Positions 40,306 to 49,834 of a stretch of 64,000 nt of DNA are shown here, piece after piece. Origin of the DNA: Nitrincola alkalisediminis. Its GTDB lineage: Bacteria > Pseudomonadota > Gammaproteobacteria > Pseudomonadales > Balneatricaceae. A program made the position numbers and the translations under genes. The notes beneath the pieces were generated by a model. That model was given only the letters and a program-made list of their open reading frames with translations, did no database searches and was not told the DNA's origin. The DNA lies in the NCBI RefSeq assembly GCF_009821115.1, contig NZ_VYTY01000012.1, positions 59,823 through 123,822 of the forward strand, read 5' to 3'. How positions within the stretch are numbered: position 1 is the stretch's first letter; every line of letters begins with the position of its first letter.

Positions 40306-40319
40306 TGATATCGCTTTGG
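40294..40319 (+). promoter_or_regulatory. Strong stem-loop over the betA stop codon
   Basis: A perfect 11-bp stem (40294-40304 with 40309-40319) has a GTGA loop. The betA TAG (40303-40305) lies within it. No T-run follows, so it is more likely an mRNA-stability or attenuation element between betA and the downstream carrier gene than a full terminator. Confidence 0.5.
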
Positions 40320-40438
40320 CATAACAACTAGCACAACCTTAAGTCCCCTATTTTTGTACGAGGAAAAACCACTCCCGCTAAACAGTTGCATATAGTGTAA
40401 CTAAAGGCTAAATAAATAGAAAATAAAAGGAGAAAATC

Positions 40439-41587
40439 ATGCAAATGATTTTATCAGCCGCATTTATTGCGGTCTTAGCAACAGCTATATTTATCGTTAT
40501 ACGATGGGGATCTGTTAAATGCAAAGGCCCCATTCCTGTTTCACTCTTTACGTTTATCGCAATTTTGTTTACCTCCGGTCTCGATGTGGGACTCATTATG
40601 TTTCCGCTCACCGAATTTCCGGTCTATGCTGAAGATAGCGCCTACAGCTTTACAAATCCTTTAGCGATTGAATTCGGTTTTTGGGGATTTTTAGTTTGGG
40701 GACTTTATTTCTTAACTACTTTTTATTTCAGCGTCATAGAGCCCAAATTAAAACTCTTTGAAATACCTATTATCAAAGTAATTAATAACTTTGTTATTAT
40801 CACCACTTGTGCATTTACTGGTTTTTTATTTTTAACCTATCTACCTGATTACATCGAAGGCATCAATGATTTTACTCGGTATTTATTAGTCGCCGGTGTT
40901 GTTCTAGCTGCGGTTATTTCCAGCACAGATATTCGATACGTTAAAATACTTAGTATCAGCTCCACTTGGCTATTTTTTGCTTTGATCGCAGCTATCGGAC
41001 TCTCATCCGGCATGGGGTTAAGCGATTTCCTTTCAACCACAAGTGAACTTGGCGGGTACTTTAGCAACTTGCACCGTTTTGTCACCCCCATTACAGACTA
41101 CCATGAGTTCTATTTATTCTGGTGGTTTGCCTGGAGCATCATGATTGGTCAATTCGTTGCTCGTTTTGTCGGAGGGCTAAAGGCTTGGCACCTACTAATC
41201 GCCTTATTGGTATTCCCTTCCATTCCTCTAGCGATTTGGTTTAGTGTTTTATATTTCCACTTTATCAATGATCAGGTCGTGCTCGGGTCTCTTCGAATGG
41301 CAATGGTCATAGTGGGTATTATTTTCGTGGTAAACTCATTGGACTCACTGATCAGACTCTACACCGAAAACTTAGGCCTAACGGTTGATCGTCTTGGGAA
41401 GAGCGCCTATATATTCGGAAACTGGACACTGATGTATGGGATTATTCTGCTTTACCAGTTCACACCCTTTGAAATCCAATGGGTCGGGCTAGTGGTCATC
41501 GCACTGTATGTCGGCATTTATTGTCTATTGCTTAACCAAAGGCAAGATGTAAAAACACAAATTCACTATGTTAAACACAACCACTGA
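40439..41587 (+). CDS. Short BCCT-like carrier, probably for choline
   Basis: A 382-residue membrane protein with about eleven hydrophobic segments. It aligns by eye with the full-length BCCT protein at 61063. The FIAILFTSGLDVGLI segment matches FAMLFAAGMGIGLM, and FYLFWWFAWS with GQFVAR further on matches FYWAWWISWS with GIFIAR. It lacks the first membrane segment and much of the termini of normal BCCT carriers (about 500 or more residues). The glycine-rich GMGIG motif reads GLDVG. AAGGAG lies just before the ATG. Position after betBA and before betI suggests choline uptake, which is inference. Confidence 0.65.
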   Translation: MQMILSAAFIAVLATAIFIVIRWGSVKCKGPIPVSLFTFIAILFTSGLDVGLIMFPLTEFPVYAEDSAYSFTNPLAIEFGFWGFLVWGLYFLTTFYFSVIEPKLKLFEIPIIKVINNFVIITTCAFTGFLFLTYLPDYIEGINDFTRYLLVAGVVLAAVISSTDIRYVKILSISSTWLFFALIAAIGLSSGMGLSDFLSTTSELGGYFSNLHRFVTPITDYHEFYLFWWFAWSIMIGQFVARFVGGLKAWHLLIALLVFPSIPLAIWFSVLYFHFINDQVVLGSLRMAMVIVGIIFVVNSLDSLIRLYTENLGLTVDRLGKSAYIFGNWTLMYGIILLYQFTPFEIQWVGLVVIALYVGIYCLLLNQRQDVKTQIHYVKHNH

Positions 41588-41610
41588 AGCGCCAATCTAA
41601 TGCAATAAAC

Positions 41611-41644
41611 TGTAGAAAGGGAGGCAAGAACCTCCCTTTCTACA
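41611..41644. terminator. Bidirectional terminator between the carrier gene and betI
   Basis: A 14-bp perfect stem (41611-41624 with 41631-41644) has a 6-base loop, in the gap between convergent genes. A weak T-rich stretch follows on the plus strand. Confidence 0.75.
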
Positions 41645-41645
41645 T

Positions 41646-42248
41646 TTAGTTTTGTGGCTGTTCAACCAAGGGCGATTGTGCCAACATAGCGTTAATATAC
41701 AAATCACATAGATGAATCGCAACCTCGCTCGTAATCTCTCGATCCTCCATGGCTTTTTGCAACCAAAACCCATCCATCATCACGGCTAACCCTTGGCTAG
41801 CCACGAGCGCACTTTCTTTAGGCATAAGTGCTTTAAGGTTGTATAGCAAATTACTTTGTAAGCGGCTATAGATTAGCTTTTGTAACCTCAAAAAAGGTTC
41901 ACTTGGTGATGTCTGACCGTATAGCATCAACCAGGCTTTTGCATTTTCTCGTGTAAAAATAGAAGGATCAAAATTCCCTTTCAACACCGCCGTCAACTTT
42001 GTCCTAGGTGTTTTTGCTTCCCTCATCAGCCCCGTGACCTTATCACCAATGAGTCGATTGGCATATTTAACCACAGCATGAATCAATTCCATTTTATTTT
42101 TAAAATGGTAATTGACGATGCCATGCGACATACCTGCTTTTTCACCTACGCGCGCAACAGTCGTACCTTCAAGCCCATGTTCCAACATGACATAATAGGC
42201 GGCTTTAGTAAGATCGGCGCGACGAATTTGTCCAATAGAGGTTTTCAC
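41646..42248 (-). CDS. betI: TetR-family repressor BetI
   Basis: A 200-residue choline-responsive repressor of bet genes. The N-terminal helix-turn-helix has TVARVGEKAGMSHGIVNYHFKNK shortened here. The ligand domain carries the BetI-specific GNFDPSIFTRENAKAWLMLYG and the GLAVMMDGFWLQKAM segments. The start is GTG 42248, with AAGGA seven bases before it. A GTG eight codons upstream is less supported. It is convergent with the short carrier gene. Confidence 0.87.
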   Translation of the reverse strand: MKTSIGQIRRADLTKAAYYVMLEHGLEGTTVARVGEKAGMSHGIVNYHFKNKMELIHAVVKYANRLIGDKVTGLMREAKTPRTKLTAVLKGNFDPSIFTRENAKAWLMLYGQTSPSEPFLRLQKLIYSRLQSNLLYNLKALMPKESALVASQGLAVMMDGFWLQKAMEDREITSEVAIHLCDLYINAMLAQSPLVEQPQN

Positions 42249-42476
42249 GTTATGTTCCTTGACTTGAGACACAGCTCATATTCAAATTGACACAGATTGT
42301 ACTTTGGCCTCGCGACACAACTGCCTCTTAACAAGGTGCTCAGCCCCACAGACTAAACACGTGCCCTAGCCACAAATATCGGCCAAACAGACTACTCAAT
42401 TTTGTCGGTTATGTATATGAGTCCATCGATGTAAATCGTGTATTATTCTTTTCTTTGAAACTAAACGAGATATCCT

Positions 42477-43532
42477 ATGCAAAATCGGATTCCCACTAAC
42501 CTAATCACAGGTTTCTTAGGTTCGGGTAAAACAACGGCCATTAAACATTTAATTGGTTTAAAACCCTCCCATGAAAAATGGGTTGTAATCGTAAATGAGT
42601 TTGGTCAAGTCGGTGTGGATGAAATGGCTTATGAAAGCCAAGGCGACATTACACTTGCTCCCTTGTCAGGCGGCTGTGTCTGTTGTCAGCTCAGTGGGGA
42701 GCTTCACAAAAGTTTGTCGCAACTGCTAGAGGCTGACCACTTTGACCGACTGCTGATTGAACCAACGGGCATGGGACATCCTGCAGGCATACTGGATACG
42801 CTACGCAAACCTCACTTTAGTGAACGTTTGGATCTAAGAGCCACACTTTGCATCTTAGATCCTCGGCAATTAGACGATCCCATGCTTGGCTTTAATGAAA
42901 CTTTTCGGGATCAAATCAACCTAGCCGATATCCTTGTTGGCAACAAGTCCGACTTGCTCGACGTTGATCAAATCGAACGTTTCAAATCCTTTGCCACCTC
43001 TGTATTTCCACCAAAATTAAGTACACATATCACTCAGTTTGGTCAGTTGAAAATTGAATGGCTTGATGCCATCCAAGAAGGCATTGTCAGCACGACCGCA
43101 GCTCACTCAAGTCACGCTCACAAGCATGACCACGAACATAATCATAAACACCATCCGCATGATCATAAGCATAACCATGAACATGCCGCCTCACCTCAGC
43201 CATGTGCACCTATTCGAAAAACCAGTTCTGGGTTAGGAAAGCACAGTTGCGGATGGATTTTTCATCCAGACGATATTTTTCCGTTTGATGAGCTTGAAGC
43301 CTTGATCCAATCAATCCAGGGCGTTGATCGGCTAAAAGGCGCCTTTCGTTTAGGCGCACCTTGGGTGTTTTTTAATCGGGTCGGTGATGAAATTCATTAC
43401 GATGCGATCGCCTATCGACGCGACTCCAGAATGGAAATCATTTCGTCAGAACCACTTGATTGGGATGCGATAGAAACAGAGCTCGTTGCCTTAACTCAAA
43501 TCGGCCTCAACTCTCCTTATCGAGGCCTCTAA
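42477..43532 (+). CDS. CobW/COG0523-family GTPase with His-rich linker
   Basis: A 351-residue putative metal chaperone. The G domain has Walker A GFLGSGKTTAI (about 12-22), the metal-binding GCVCCQ (Cys67, 69, 70) and the NKSD base-recognition motif. Residues about 207-240 are a His/Asp/Glu-rich linker with more than a dozen histidines. A CobW C-terminal domain follows. COG0523 proteins insert zinc, cobalt or iron into client enzymes. Placement between betI and sdaA in the betaine cluster suggests a client among its metalloenzymes, which is inference. Confidence 0.85.
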   Translation: MQNRIPTNLITGFLGSGKTTAIKHLIGLKPSHEKWVVIVNEFGQVGVDEMAYESQGDITLAPLSGGCVCCQLSGELHKSLSQLLEADHFDRLLIEPTGMGHPAGILDTLRKPHFSERLDLRATLCILDPRQLDDPMLGFNETFRDQINLADILVGNKSDLLDVDQIERFKSFATSVFPPKLSTHITQFGQLKIEWLDAIQEGIVSTTAAHSSHAHKHDHEHNHKHHPHDHKHNHEHAASPQPCAPIRKTSSGLGKHSCGWIFHPDDIFPFDELEALIQSIQGVDRLKGAFRLGAPWVFFNRVGDEIHYDAIAYRRDSRMEIISSEPLDWDAIETELVALTQIGLNSPYRGL

Positions 43533-43542
43533 TAAGACGGTA

Positions 43543-44922
43543 CTAACACTCGATTGCGTTTACAGCGAGGCCTCCTTTAGAGGTCTCTTTGTATTTATCT
43601 TGCATATCACGCCCAGTGTCCCTCATTGTGCGAATGACTTTATCTAAAGAAATAAAATGCTCGCCATCCCCTCTGAGTGCCATTTGTGCGGCATTGATGG
43701 CTTTCACTGATGCGATGGCATTGCGCTCGATGCATGGCACCTGCACAAGGCCACCAACCGGATCACAGGTTAATCCTAGATTATGCTCCAAACCAATTTC
43801 AGCCGCATTCTCAACCTGTTCTGGCGTTCCGCCTAAGACTTCACACAGACCAGCGGCCGCCATCGCACAGGCCGATCCAACTTCACCTTGGCATCCAACC
43901 TCTGCCCCCGAAATCGATGCATTTTTCTTGCACAGTATCCCTACGGCACCTGCCGCCAATAGAAAATCTACAACCTGCTTTTCACTCGCGGTAGGCTCAA
44001 ACTTCATGTAATAACAAAGAACGGCCGGAATAATCCCCGCAGCGCCATTCGTCGGTGCGGTTACCATACGTCCACCCGCCGCATTTTCTTCATTGACGGC
44101 CAACGCATACACATTGACCCAATCCATCACTGAAAAATTTGTCGCAATCACATTTTTGTTCTGCTGAACTGATTTTAAGCGATCATGAAACGCAGATGCC
44201 CGACGTTTAACATTTAAACCACCGGGTAACATGCCTTGATGCTTTAACCCATTTTCAACACACTCCAACATCACCTGCCAAATTTTATTTAAGCCAGCGC
44301 GGATATCGGCTTCGGAACGCCACACCTTTTCATTTTCCAGCATCAGCTCACTGATACTCATTTGGTGCGTCTTACACAACTCCAACAGTTCAACCGCTGT
44401 GTCAAACTCGTAAGGCAAACGCGATGAATGGAGAACAAGTTTATCCTTAGACGCTTCAGCTTCTGTGACCACAAAACCGCCACCAATTGAATAATATGTA
44501 TTCTCATACAGCTCAACCTGATCGGCATAGGCACGAATGCGCATCGCATTCGGATGGTGCGGAAGCGACTCATCAAGAAACACCATATCGCGCGTCTCTA
44601 CAAACACGATATCCTGTATCCGGTTAAGCGTTAGTGTTTGTGTAGACCGCAATGTCTCAATCGACGAATCGATCACGCTTGGATCAATACTGTCGGGGCG
44701 CTCTCCCATCAACCCCATTAAAATTGCACGATCAGTGGCATGGCCTTTACCCGTTGCGGACAAAGAGCCATACAATAACACTTCAATACGTGTGACCTGC
44801 GTCAACACATCCATTTTTACTAATTCATTGACGAAATCATTCGCCGCACACATTGGACCGACCGTATGTGAACTGGAAGGCCCCACCCCTATTTTAAAAA
44901 GGTCAAAAACGCTGATTGACAT
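43543..44922 (-). CDS. sdaA: L-serine dehydratase
   Basis: A 459-residue 4Fe-4S enzyme that deaminates serine to pyruvate and ammonia. An N-terminal beta domain ([20 protein letters not shown]) is joined to the alpha domain with the catalytic and cluster region ([20 protein letters not shown] shortened here, [35 protein letters not shown]). It is the last gene of the glyA-soxBDAG-purU operon, giving serine from glycine an exit to pyruvate. GAGGA precedes the ATG. Confidence 0.94.
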   Translation of the reverse strand: MSISVFDLFKIGVGPSSSHTVGPMCAANDFVNELVKMDVLTQVTRIEVLLYGSLSATGKGHATDRAILMGLMGERPDSIDPSVIDSSIETLRSTQTLTLNRIQDIVFVETRDMVFLDESLPHHPNAMRIRAYADQVELYENTYYSIGGGFVVTEAEASKDKLVLHSSRLPYEFDTAVELLELCKTHQMSISELMLENEKVWRSEADIRAGLNKIWQVMLECVENGLKHQGMLPGGLNVKRRASAFHDRLKSVQQNKNVIATNFSVMDWVNVYALAVNEENAAGGRMVTAPTNGAAGIIPAVLCYYMKFEPTASEKQVVDFLLAAGAVGILCKKNASISGAEVGCQGEVGSACAMAAAGLCEVLGGTPEQVENAAEIGLEHNLGLTCDPVGGLVQVPCIERNAIASVKAINAAQMALRGDGEHFISLDKVIRTMRDTGRDMQDKYKETSKGGLAVNAIEC

Positions 44923-44950
44923 CGCGCTTCCTCAAAGACTTATTGTTTTG

Positions 44951-45814
44951 TTAATTGGCAAAAACGACCGTCTTGCTGCCCTGCATAAACACTCGACGCT
45001 CGATGTGATAGCTTACCGCACGTGCCAGTGTTAAACACTCTATATCCCGACCTTTTGCCACTAAATCTTCTGGATAATGGCTATGATCTACCGATTCTAC
45101 CCCCTGAGCAATAATCGGTCCCTCATCCAAATCGTTGTTAATATAGTGCGCTGTCGCTCCCACAAGCTTGACACCTTTATCATAGGCTTGATGATAAGGT
45201 TTTGCGCCTTTGAAGCCAGGCAACAAGGAGTGATGTATGTTGATTGCACGCCCCGATAACTTGCTGCACATATCGGCAGACAACACCTGCATATAGCGCG
45301 CTAAAATAACCAACTCAGCGCCCGTTTGTTGGATAATGCTCCATACTTCAGCTTCCTGTTCCGCTTTTGTTGTCGGCGTGATAGGTAGGTGATAGTAAGG
45401 AAGCTTATGCCAAGCGGCCAGAGGCTCCAGGTCCGGATGATTGGAGACAATGGCTTTAATATCGATGGGTAACTGGCCGATACGGTAACGATATAGCAGG
45501 TCATTTAAACAATGATCAGACTTAGACACCATAATAACGACAGGCATACGCGTTCCCGGTGCCGTTAACTCAAACGCCATGTCAAAGGGTTGAGCGCGAT
45601 CGTCAAAACGACTGATAAACGAGGCGGAATCAAACGCCCCTTCGGGCCGAAACTCGACACGAATCACGAAGCCCTGACCTTCTCTATCATCAAAGGAGTT
45701 AAGCTCAGTAATGTAACAGTTTTCCTCTCTCAAGAATCGTGTCACAACATCCACTGTGCCGATTTTACTAGGACACTGTGCAGCCAAGATCCAATTGTCG
45801 TGATGTGTTGTCAT
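44951..45814 (-). CDS. purU: Formyltetrahydrofolate deformylase
   Basis: A 287-residue enzyme that hydrolyses 10-formyl-THF to formate and THF. An N-terminal ACT domain (ILAAQCPSKIGTVDVVTRFL) precedes the formyltransferase domain, with the active-site segments INIHHSLLPGFKGAKPYHQA and GATAHYINNDLDEGPII. Start ATG 45814 has AGGAG eight bases upstream. An ATG two codons earlier is too close to it. In the sox operon it recycles THF from sarcosine oxidation and feeds formate to the formate dehydrogenase at 56221-60712. Confidence 0.93.
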   Translation of the reverse strand: MTTHHDNWILAAQCPSKIGTVDVVTRFLREENCYITELNSFDDREGQGFVIRVEFRPEGAFDSASFISRFDDRAQPFDMAFELTAPGTRMPVVIMVSKSDHCLNDLLYRYRIGQLPIDIKAIVSNHPDLEPLAAWHKLPYYHLPITPTTKAEQEAEVWSIIQQTGAELVILARYMQVLSADMCSKLSGRAINIHHSLLPGFKGAKPYHQAYDKGVKLVGATAHYINNDLDEGPIIAQGVESVDHSHYPEDLVAKGRDIECLTLARAVSYHIERRVFMQGSKTVVFAN

Positions 45815-45883
45815 CGTCATAGCTCCTTGAGCAATACGGGTCAGGGATGGAAGAAAAATCCCTCCATCCTCTGTCACAAAATA

Positions 45884-46504
45884 TTAGACCGTAAAGGTCA
45901 GATCAAATTCACGACCAGCATCCGCGATCCACCGATAGCAGTAATCCGAAAAACTACGCCGTATCACCAACTCCCATTCCTGCTCATTGGGCCGTCGAAT
46001 AATCGCCGTTGCCTTAGCAAAGGTAGTCGAAACACCCTTGCCAACGGGGAAGTTGCGTTCATGCACATCGTAGACACAGGATTTACTCAATAAGTCAAAG
46101 ACCTTGCTTCCTGTTAAACGCAACAGGGTTTGCCCACCGCCTACATTCACAATCGAGAAATGACCTGAAATTTGCTGACGTAAATTTTGCTCGACGTCGT
46201 ACTCTTGTCCTGCAGGAAGGATTAACAACCACTCATCAGGCGATAACCACTGCACGCTGGCACCGGTTGTTTCATTCAACGCCAGTGTCAGCGGTTGCAA
46301 CGGCAGCTCAACACCAATGACGGACTGTACCGCCGCTTTCAATGACTCGTTGTCAGCCTGACCGCGCAGAATCAAGTGCCCTAAAAATGCGTGCTCAGTG
46401 ACAACCAGCGAACTGCCACCTTTGATAGACGCTAGATGCGCCAAGGGTGATTCCGCTCTCACCTCTGATCCAGGACATTGGTTAAAAACAGCAACCTTAG
46501 ACAT
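45884..46504 (-). CDS. soxG: Sarcosine oxidase gamma subunit
   Basis: A 206-residue subunit of heterotetrameric sarcosine oxidase. It has the SoxG features: an early PGSEVRAESPLAHL segment, WLSPDEWLLILPAG and SKVFDLLSKSCVYDVHERNFPVGK shortened to its family core. It shares ancestry with GcvT-like folate enzymes. ATG 46504 overlaps the soxA end by eight bases. The ORF upstream of it lies inside soxA. It works with SoxA, SoxB and SoxD. Confidence 0.93.
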   Translation of the reverse strand: MSKVAVFNQCPGSEVRAESPLAHLASIKGGSSLVVTEHAFLGHLILRGQADNESLKAAVQSVIGVELPLQPLTLALNETTGASVQWLSPDEWLLILPAGQEYDVEQNLRQQISGHFSIVNVGGGQTLLRLTGSKVFDLLSKSCVYDVHERNFPVGKGVSTTFAKATAIIRRPNEQEWELVIRRSFSDYCYRWIADAGREFDLTFTV

Positions 46505-49500
46505 TTTGACGTACCCCTTTAGGATCCAAGAAGATTGGACTGACCACCTCAGCTTCGATGACTGTGCCATCGGCCATTGGCATATACACTTTTTCACCCA
46601 TGCGTTTAGAGCCGCCCATTAAGAGTGCTAAGGCAAATCCATGACCGAGCGTTGGACTGAAATAACTCGAGGTTACATGTCCTACCATTTTCATTGGAAT
46701 GCTTTGCTTGGGATCCAGTACGATTTGAGCACCCTCTTGCAAAACGACCTTAGGATCGACAGGTTTCAGGCCCACCAGTTGTTTACGATCTTCACGACGT
46801 GTATCCGGGCGCGATAATGCACGTTGCCCTATCCATGAAAAGGGCTTGTCATAACCAACGCACCACTGCATGCCAAGATCCTCTGGTGTCACTGAACCAT
46901 CGGTGTCTTGCCCAACAATGATAAAGCCCTTTTCCGCTCGAAGAACGTGCATCGTTTCGGTGCCATAAGGCGTTAAACCGTATTTGTGCTCGTGAGCAAA
47001 CAAGGCCTTCCAAACATGCATGGCATAGTTGGCTTGCACGTTAATCTCATACGTCAGCTCACCCGTGAACGAAATCCGATAGACACGTGCAGGCACACCC
47101 GCTACCTGACCTTGACGACATTCCATGAACTTAAAGGTGTCTTTTGACAGATCGATATCTGTTATTTCAGATAGAAGGTCTCGCGCTTTTGGTCCAGACA
47201 AGGTCATGGTGGCCCAATGATCCGTCACTGACGTAAAATACACCTCAAGCTCAGGCCATTCTGTTTGATGCCAGAGTTCCAGCCATTCAAGAATGGCAGC
47301 GGCTCCTCCGGTTGTTGTGGTCATCAAGAAATGATTGTCGCCTAAACAGGTCGTGACACCATCATCCATCACCATACCGTCATCTTTACACATCAAACCA
47401 TAACGGCATTTATCAACGCCCAATTGTGCCCATTTATTGGTGTAAACCCGGCCAATAAACTCACGTGCGTCCTTACCCTGAATATCAATTTTGCCCAACG
47501 TCGACGCATCGAGAATACCGACTTTTTCACGCACGGCACGACACTCACGTTGCACGGCATCGTGCATCGTTTCATTACCCACAGGGAAGTACCAAGGACG
47601 CTTCCACTGCCCGACATCTTCAAACTTAGCACCACGTTGTAAATGCCAAGCATGAAGTGCTGTGTAACGCTCTGGATCAAACAAATCACGGCAATGACGA
47701 CCCGCAATCGCACCAAAGGTAATGCCCGTGTAGTTAGGACGGAAGACGGTTGTACCCGTTTCAGGGATCGTCTGATTCAAAAGACGAGCGGCAATGGCCA
47801 TACCGTTAATATTACCCAGTTTTCCTTGATCCGTTCCAAAACCAAGGGCTGTGTAACGCTTAACATGTTCAATTGACTCAAAGCCTTCACGTGTCGCCAG
47901 CTCGATACCCGCGGCTGTCACGTCATTTTGCAAATCGACAAACTGTTTAGGCGCACGCATCGTCGGTTTTTCATGTGGCACCTGGAACAAAGCTATAGGC
48001 TTCGACTCCAACTGCTTAGTGACGCTGGGCAATTCCACACCTGCCACATTAAAGCCACTGGCCAACGCCGCATTTGTGCCTGCCTCAGCCGCATCGGCCA
48101 AGATCCGATCCAACGCATAGACGCCATTTACAGCACCTACAGAGGTTAAACCTTTCACTTTCCCAGGTACAAAACCAATAATGTCATCACGCCAAATCGG
48201 ACGTGTCCCAGTATGCGCAGACAAATGCACAACTGGACTAAAGCCACCCGAACTTGCAATCGTGTCACAGGCTAAATCATCTTTAACACCCGTGAGGGTA
48301 AAGGTTGCAGGATCAACACCCGACACCCGAGCACCTGTGACCCGCTTAGAGCCTTTCGCCTCAAACACAGCGCTTCCTGTGATAATGCGAATGCCCTTTT
48401 TACGCGCCTCTTTGACACAATCGCCTTCCGGACTGGGTCTAGCATCAACAATCGCAACCACTTCACGACCCGCTTCAGCCCAGTCCAAGGCCGCGCGATA
48501 GCCATCATCATTCGTTGTCGTAACTACTAAGCGTTGACCCGGAACAACCGCATAACGGCGAATATAGGTCGAAACAGCACCGCACAGCATATTGCCCGGA
48601 ACATCATTGTTCGCATACACCAAGGGTCTTTCGTGAGCACCGCTGGCTAAAATGACCTGGTGTGCTCTGACATGATGCATACGCGAACGGACTTGATTCG
48701 CATCAGGAGCTGTGTCTGCCAGATGTTCGGTACGGCGTTCATGTAAGGTTGCAAAGTTATGGTCATGCAAGCCATTGGCCGTTGTGCGCGGTAAAAGCAA
48801 CACTTCAGGCATTGTGGCTAGTTCAGCCAACACCTGTGACACCCAAAGACTTGCGTCTTTACCATTGAGCTGATCGCGCGTATCTAAAAGATGCCCGCCC
48901 ATCTGCTCTTGCTCGTCACAGAGTATCACGCGCGCACCGGAGCGACCTGCTGCCAAAGCCGCTGTCAAGCCCGCAGGTCCAGCACCGATGACCAGCACAT
49001 CACAATGACGATGGTAATGATCGTACTGATCAGGATCTTTTTCTTTGGGTGAACGCCCTAAACCAGCAGCCTTACGAATGAACTTTTCATAGGTCATCCA
49101 CATAGATGCGGGTGCCATAAAGGTTTTGTAGTAAAAACCAGGCCCCATCATCGGCCCACCCAGCTTACCAATCAGCCCCATGGCATCGTTTTCAACGTTT
49201 GGCCAACCATTGGTACTGCGCGCAGTTAAGCCCGAATAAAGTGCTTGTTGAGTCGCTCGAATATTCGGAACTTGTGCCGCTTCAGTGGCACCCAACTGCA
49301 TAATCGCATTGGGTTCTTCAGCACCCGCTGCAACGATGCCTCTGGGACGAGAATACTTAAAACTGCGATTAACAATACCTACGCCGTTTGCCAAGAGTGC
49401 CGACGCAAGCGTATCCCCTTTGTACCCTGTGTACTGATTGCCATTAAAGGTGAAGGTCAGTGTTTGAGTGCGATCAATATAACCACCCGACCCAAGACGA

Positions 49501-49514
49501 TTTACTTGGCTCAT
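46497..49514 (-). CDS. soxA: Sarcosine oxidase alpha subunit
   Basis: A 1005-residue subunit with an N-terminal ferredoxin-like/NAD-binding half (GAGPAGLTAALAAGRSGARVILCDE near residue 175, shortened to its core) and a C-terminal GcvT-like folate-binding half that starts at about residue 620. It passes the methyl carbon of sarcosine to tetrahydrofolate as 5,10-methylene-THF. The length agrees with the Pseudomonas subunit. The start overlaps the soxD stop by four bases. Confidence 0.96.
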   Translation of the reverse strand: MSQVNRLGSGGYIDRTQTLTFTFNGNQYTGYKGDTLASALLANGVGIVNRSFKYSRPRGIVAAGAEEPNAIMQLGATEAAQVPNIRATQQALYSGLTARSTNGWPNVENDAMGLIGKLGGPMMGPGFYYKTFMAPASMWMTYEKFIRKAAGLGRSPKEKDPDQYDHYHRHCDVLVIGAGPAGLTAALAAGRSGARVILCDEQEQMGGHLLDTRDQLNGKDASLWVSQVLAELATMPEVLLLPRTTANGLHDHNFATLHERRTEHLADTAPDANQVRSRMHHVRAHQVILASGAHERPLVYANNDVPGNMLCGAVSTYIRRYAVVPGQRLVVTTTNDDGYRAALDWAEAGREVVAIVDARPSPEGDCVKEARKKGIRIITGSAVFEAKGSKRVTGARVSGVDPATFTLTGVKDDLACDTIASSGGFSPVVHLSAHTGTRPIWRDDIIGFVPGKVKGLTSVGAVNGVYALDRILADAAEAGTNAALASGFNVAGVELPSVTKQLESKPIALFQVPHEKPTMRAPKQFVDLQNDVTAAGIELATREGFESIEHVKRYTALGFGTDQGKLGNINGMAIAARLLNQTIPETGTTVFRPNYTGITFGAIAGRHCRDLFDPERYTALHAWHLQRGAKFEDVGQWKRPWYFPVGNETMHDAVQRECRAVREKVGILDASTLGKIDIQGKDAREFIGRVYTNKWAQLGVDKCRYGLMCKDDGMVMDDGVTTCLGDNHFLMTTTTGGAAAILEWLELWHQTEWPELEVYFTSVTDHWATMTLSGPKARDLLSEITDIDLSKDTFKFMECRQGQVAGVPARVYRISFTGELTYEINVQANYAMHVWKALFAHEHKYGLTPYGTETMHVLRAEKGFIIVGQDTDGSVTPEDLGMQWCVGYDKPFSWIGQRALSRPDTRREDRKQLVGLKPVDPKVVLQEGAQIVLDPKQSIPMKMVGHVTSSYFSPTLGHGFALALLMGGSKRMGEKVYMPMADGTVIEAEVVSPIFLDPKGVRQNV

Positions 49515-49819
49515 GAGCGACCTCCTTTAGCGAGACTTTCAGCCGTTACCTTGGGTTTCTCGCCCATCTTATAGGTTTCTAAAATTTCATAACTGACCGT
49601 ATGGCGGGTAACATTAAAAAACTTGCGGCAACCCGTTGCATGCACCCATAGCTCATGATGAATCCCACGCGGATTATCACGGAAGAATAAATAATCTGCC
49701 CACTCCTCATCGCTGCATTGCTCTGGTGACAGAGGTCTGGCGATATGGGCTTGGCCTTTAGGTCTAAACTCAGCTTCTTCACGATGTTCCCCACAGTAGG
49801 GACAGAAAATATGTAACAT
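49511..49819 (-). CDS. soxD: Sarcosine oxidase delta subunit
   Basis: A 102-residue zinc-binding small subunit. The N-terminal CPYCGEHREEAEF motif supplies cysteines for the Zn site, followed by the LSPEQCSDEEWADYLFFRDNPRG shortened to its family core and a HATGCRKFFNVTR segment. It links SoxA and SoxB. It lies fifteen bases after soxB and overlaps soxA (ATGA). Confidence 0.96.
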   Translation of the reverse strand: MLHIFCPYCGEHREEAEFRPKGQAHIARPLSPEQCSDEEWADYLFFRDNPRGIHHELWVHATGCRKFFNVTRHTVSYEILETYKMGEKPKVTAESLAKGGRS

Positions 49820-49834
49820 GTTAAATCCCTCGAA

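Noticed and set aside
46505..46597. N-terminal extension of soxG
   Set aside because: The extension is out-of-frame reading of soxA. The conserved SoxG start is ATG 46504.
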